Assembly: GCA_007135745.1 (NCBI GenBank)
Contig: SLIH01000129.1
Span: forward strand, 1 to 8,831
DNA length: 8,831 bases
Direction of reading: 5' to 3'
From: Halomonas sp.
Lineage (GTDB): Bacteria; Pseudomonadota; Gammaproteobacteria; Pseudomonadales; Oleiphilaceae
Part shown: in pieces, positions 5,867 through 8,831 of the stretch
How the letters are laid out: each line of letters opens with the position of its first letter
Numbering within the stretch: position 1 is the stretch's first letter
Notes under the pieces: generated by a model
Told to the model about the DNA's origin: nothing
Database searches by the model: none
The model's input: only the letters and a program-made list of their open reading frames with translations
Made by a program: the position numbers and the translations under genes

Positions 5867-7105
5867 TCAGGAGGAGGGTAGAAAATCGATACGGTAACTG
5901 ATGGCATCCCGTCCGGGGTCCTGCAGTGATAGCGATACCCTGAAAGGGGTGGCTGGCGGCATACTCTCCAGATCGCGCGCGTCTCCACCAAGGTATTCCC
6001 GTGGCTGGAAGACCCGTTGCGCGACAATGTCGTTGTTGAGGTTGGAGAAGCTGAGCGCTATGGCTGGAAAAGGCTGACTGAACCCGGCCCGGTTGACCAG
6101 CGTTGCCTCCACGAGCAGTGCATTGTCCTGATCTGGATGGCTGCGTACGATCAGCTGCCGGCTTTCGATGCGCTCCACATCCTGGAGAGGGCGCAGTTCA
6201 CAGCCGGTGAGATCACACCAGCTTTCATACCAGGGACGCAGTTCGGGAACCTGGGCCAGACGGTCCTGGTGAACCCAGCCCACCTGGTAGACGAGCAGGG
6301 CAACCAGTGCCGTGGCCAGTACAGGCCATAACGCTTTCGATAACCGCCGCCGATCCGAAGCCGGTGCAGCCACGGGTTGGCTGCGCAGATCCTGCCAGAT
6401 ATCCGGTTCTTTGTCCGGTGCCTCCCGACTGGCGGCAGCGGCAGGCTCGGAAGTGGCATCGTTCTGTTCAGTGGCCGGTTTTTCTGATGACGTGGCTCGC
6501 GTTTTTTGCCGGGAATCTCTGTCGTCGAACTCCAGCTCGTGCTCCAGAGGGTCTGGGTCGGGCAGTTCCCAGTCATCCTGGGGGGCAGGGCGTTCATCGC
6601 TTACACCCTCTTCTTCGAGCAGGGATTCAGCCCAGCTCTCGTCATCTACCAGCGGCTGATCCTCGTCCTCGTCAAAGGTGTCATAGAACGTGGGGGTTTC
6701 GCCCTTCTCAATGGCCAGGAAGGTTTCATCGTATTCGTAGTCGGAGTCCGCTTTGGTTCCGGAATAGCCTTTTTCCTGGGCATCCTCCTCCGGATTGTCG
6801 TCGAAGATCAGTTCATCGTCCTCGTCGGTGTCCGGAGTTTTCTCTTGCTGGGCATGCTCCTCTGCGGCTGGCGCTTCCTCCGTGGTTTCCTCCGCCTCAG
6901 GCTGGGCGGTTTCTTCGGAGACAGGTTCCGAGGAGCTGTCCTCGGGCGGTGGCTCCGATGCTTCGGCGTAATCGAGGGCGTTGAAGACTTTCATGCAATG
7001 ACCGCAACGCACTTTGCCATGGGCTGCGGCGAGCTGGCCTGGTGTAACCCGAAAGCGGGTCTGGCAGTGAGGACATCGTGTCAGTGTCGTGTCGTTGTCC
7101 GTCAT
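5867..7105 (-). CDS. Zinc-ribbon, single-pass membrane protein with C-terminal DUF3426-type domain
   Basis: The N-terminus is an MJ0042-type zinc ribbon with CPHC (11-14) and CGHC (34-37), four cysteines that should bind one zinc. Next comes a long, low-complexity acidic linker: by hand count about 60 Asp/Glu against about 7 Lys/Arg over residues 48-200. Basic RRRLSK (252-257) leads into one membrane helix at about 257-277, and the last 135 residues form the DUF3426-type domain with a conserved-looking Cys297/Cys302 pair (WCDLTGC). The charge pattern suggests ribbon and linker in the cytoplasm and the C-terminal domain in the periplasm. The function of the family is not known to me, and I give no symbol. 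The start at 7105 (412 residues) matches relatives that begin a few residues before the ribbon. An ATG at 7141 would add 12 residues and overlap prmA by 20 bp; neither has a strong ribosome site. It is 16 bp from prmA, so probably cotranscribed. Confidence 0.92.
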   Translation of the reverse strand: MTDNDTTLTRCPHCQTRFRVTPGQLAAAHGKVRCGHCMKVFNALDYAEASEPPPEDSSSEPVSEETAQPEAEETTEEAPAAEEHAQQEKTPDTDEDDELIFDDNPEEDAQEKGYSGTKADSDYEYDETFLAIEKGETPTFYDTFDEDEDQPLVDDESWAESLLEEEGVSDERPAPQDDWELPDPDPLEHELEFDDRDSRQKTRATSSEKPATEQNDATSEPAAAASREAPDKEPDIWQDLRSQPVAAPASDRRRLSKALWPVLATALVALLVYQVGWVHQDRLAQVPELRPWYESWCDLTGCELRPLQDVERIESRQLIVRSHPDQDNALLVEATLVNRAGFSQPFPAIALSFSNLNNDIVAQRVFQPREYLGGDARDLESMPPATPFRVSLSLQDPGRDAISYRIDFLPSS

Positions 7106-7121
7106 GCTGCATGTCTGCCTG

Positions 7122-8027
7122 TTATTGAGAGCCGTTGCCATTGCGTAGGCCGGTCAGTCGTACCCAGCCGTTGCGGATTTCCGGAGACTCCATAGTGAAC
7201 CAGCGCGCATAACGGTCGCTGACCTCCTCCTGCTGATGCGCCATGATCCCCGAGAGCACAATCCAGCCACCGGGACGAACCTGGTTGGCCAGGAGTGGGG
7301 CCAGTGACAACAGGGGCTGAGCCAGTATGTTGGCCAACATCAGGTCGCACTGGATTGAAGGCGCATCCTCTGGAAGATAGAGCGAAAGTGCGTCTTCGGC
7401 AATGTTGTTTCGGCGAGCGTTTTCGCGGCTGGCGTCCAGTGCCTGGGGATCGTTGTCCACGCCGGTGACGTGTCGGGCTCCGAGTTTGAGCGCCGCCAGC
7501 CCCAGGATCCCCGAGCCACAGCCGTAATCAACCACCTCTGCATCGCGGACATCATTGTGGTCCAGCCATTCCAGGCACAGGCGGGTGGTTGCGTGTGTAC
7601 CCGAGCCAAAAGCCAGACCCGGATCCAGCATGATGTTGATGGCTTCGGGTTCCGGTGGTTCGTGCCAGCTTGGGCAGATCCAGAGGTTTTCACCGAAACG
7701 TTCCGGGTGGAAGTCTTCCATCCAGGTTCGGGTCCACTCCCGATCTTCCAGTAATTCCACTTCGATGTCGTTCAGGTCTTTCTGGGTCCGGGTATGCCAG
7801 GCTTCACGCAGAAACTGGCGGATATGTTCCAGATCGGCATCGGCATCAAAAAGTCCCGTGACCCGGGTATTTTCCCAGAGAGGGGTGGTGCCGCGTTCGG
7901 GCTCATACAGGGGATCATCCGCGCTATCCTCCATGCTGACCGCCTCGGCGCCCACTTCAAGCAGCAGGTCTTCCAGCAGTTCCGCATATTGCGGATCGGA
8001 CGGGATGTGCAGTTGAACCCAGGCCAT
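7122..8027 (-). CDS. prmA: Ribosomal protein L11 methyltransferase
   Basis: PrmA uses S-adenosylmethionine to trimethylate amino groups of ribosomal protein L11. The protein has 301 residues, near the 293 of E. coli. The N-terminal substrate-recognition domain (about 1-90) opens WVQLHI. The linker is followed by the signature LDPGLAFGSGTHATTRLCLEW (134-154), where Ser142 replaces the more usual Thr of AFGTGTH. The methyltransferase fold follows with motif I VVDYGCGSGILGLAALKLG (165-183), the acidic GVDNDPQAL (189-197) that holds the cofactor ribose, the LANILAQPL motif (231-239) and the PGG turn (252-254). AGGAG lies rather far from the ATG (about 12 bases). It sits 39 bp after accC and just before the zinc-ribbon gene on the same strand, a common gammaproteobacterial order. 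Identity is secure. Confidence 0.98.
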   Translation of the reverse strand: MAWVQLHIPSDPQYAELLEDLLLEVGAEAVSMEDSADDPLYEPERGTTPLWENTRVTGLFDADADLEHIRQFLREAWHTRTQKDLNDIEVELLEDREWTRTWMEDFHPERFGENLWICPSWHEPPEPEAINIMLDPGLAFGSGTHATTRLCLEWLDHNDVRDAEVVDYGCGSGILGLAALKLGARHVTGVDNDPQALDASRENARRNNIAEDALSLYLPEDAPSIQCDLMLANILAQPLLSLAPLLANQVRPGGWIVLSGIMAHQQEEVSDRYARWFTMESPEIRNGWVRLTGLRNGNGSQ

Positions 8028-8066
8028 AGGCTCTATTCTCTCCTGGTTAATCAGTGGCTGCCCGGT

Positions 8067-8831
8067 TCAGTCGCGGATCAGCTGTTCCAGATAATGGATA
8101 TTCAGATCGGCATTGCGGAAGCCGGCGTCGCGCACCAGTCGTTGGTGCAGCGGTGCGTTGGTTTTTATGCCAACGAGGATCAATTCATCGAGGGCATTGC
8201 GCATCCGGGCCAGGGCCGTTTCGCGACTTTCGCCAAAGGTGATCAGTTTGCCCACCAGGGAGTCGTAAAAAGGTGGAACGCTGTAGCCCGAATAAAGATG
8301 GGAGTCCACGCGGACACCGTTGCCTCCTGGTGGATGGAACCGTTCCACAAGGCCGGGGCTGGGAGCAAAGGTCCTGGGGTCCTCGGCATTGATGCGGCAC
8401 TCCATGGCATGGCCGCGGATCTTAATCTCCTCCTGCCGGTAAGTCAGCGGTTCGCCCATGGCGATGCGCAGCTGTTCCTTCACAATATCCACGCCGGTAA
8501 CCATTTCGCTTACCGGGTGTTCAACCTGCACACGCGTGTTCATCTCGATGAAATGAAACTGTCCGTCCTCGTACAGGAACTCAAAGGTGCCCGCCCCGAC
8601 GTATTCCAGCTCCTGGCAGGCTTTGACGCATGCCTGCAGGGTTTCCTCCCTGGCCTGTGGGTCGATATTGGGCGCGGGGGCTTCCTCGATCACTTTCTGG
8701 TTGCGCCGTTGCAGTGAGCAGTCACGGTCACCCAGGTGAATGACGTTGCCGTGGGTGTCCGCCAGAACCTGAACTTCCACGTGCCTGGGGCGCTCCAGGT
8801 ATTTTTCCAGGTAGACGGTTTCGTCTCCGAA
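8067..8831 (-). CDS. accC: Biotin carboxylase subunit of acetyl-CoA carboxylase, 3' part
   Basis: AccC uses ATP and bicarbonate to carboxylate the biotin on AccB, the first half-reaction of fatty acid synthesis. Only the C-terminal 254 residues are inside the window; the frame runs open through base 8831 and about 195 N-terminal residues (judged from the 449-residue E. coli enzyme) lie beyond it. The visible part begins in the ATP-grasp domain with [15 protein letters not shown], then [27 protein letters not shown], and [16 protein letters not shown] with the catalytic Glu, Asn and Arg residues and the Glu-His pair. The C-terminal domain follows with [26 protein letters not shown] and YDSLVGKLI. 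It ends YLEQLIRD, slightly shorter at the tail than E. coli. The GTG at 8780 is an internal codon, not a start. accB usually precedes accC and would be to the right of the window. Confidence 0.98.
   Translation of the reverse strand, partial: FGDETVYLEKYLERPRHVEVQVLADTHGNVIHLGDRDCSLQRRNQKVIEEAPAPNIDPQAREETLQACVKACQELEYVGAGTFEFLYEDGQFHFIEMNTRVQVEHPVSEMVTGVDIVKEQLRIAMGEPLTYRQEEIKIRGHAMECRINAEDPRTFAPSPGLVERFHPPGGNGVRVDSHLYSGYSVPPFYDSLVGKLITFGESRETALARMRNALDELILVGIKTNAPLHQRLVRDAGFRNADLNIHYLEQLIRD

Noticed and set aside
6307..7195. Plus-strand open frames of 225 and 229 codons opposite the zinc-ribbon gene
   Set aside because: They mirror the Asp/Glu-rich linker codons of the real gene, and their composition follows from that bias.
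7794..8717. Open frame of 307 codons on the plus strand opposite prmA and accC
   Set aside because: It is antisense to two well-supported genes, crosses their boundary and has no recognisable protein motif.
1..8831. Mobile elements, CRISPR arrays, tRNA genes or a new defence system
   Set aside because: No transposase, integrase, regularly spaced repeat array, tRNA-like cloverleaf or unexplained gene cluster could be recognised; nearly all of the window is ordinary housekeeping genes.

Overview
This window is chromosomal, GC-rich by eye, and looks like a housekeeping region of a gammaproteobacterium. The strongest sign is dusB directly followed by and overlapping fis, an arrangement I know from Gammaproteobacteria. 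The order accC, prmA, zinc-ribbon/DUF3426 gene, dusB, fis, purH, purD also fits that class. I cannot name a genus with confidence.

Layout: almost everything is on the minus strand, so transcription runs from right to left. At the right edge is the 3' part of accC (biotin carboxylase, fatty acid synthesis), followed by prmA (ribosomal protein L11 methyltransferase) and a zinc-ribbon membrane protein with a C-terminal DUF3426-type domain. A 276 bp gap then holds an A/T-rich dyad, a possible promoter and a clear ribosome binding site for dusB (tRNA dihydrouridine synthase). dusB overlaps fis (nucleoid protein) by 4 bases. fis is followed after 48 bp by purH and, after another 124 bp, by purD. 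These two encode the last two steps to IMP and an early step of purine synthesis. The purH-purD gap holds the most striking non-coding structure in the window: a 69 bp inverted array of 7-base repeats. Past purD, still on the minus strand, lies an ArsR-type repressor gene. At the left edge a tandem universal stress protein gene, cut off by the window, runs on the plus strand and meets arsR tail to tail with 3 bp between stop codons.

How the genes fit together: the block links fatty acid synthesis, ribosome and tRNA modification, a growth-phase DNA-bending protein and purine synthesis, all functions needed in fast growth. No strong intrinsic terminator is visible between fis, purH, purD and arsR, so read-through along the strand is possible but unproven.

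I found no mobile element, CRISPR array, tRNA, rRNA, defence system or recognisable new multi-gene system. The items worth a second look are mostly small non-coding structures and details of individual proteins.
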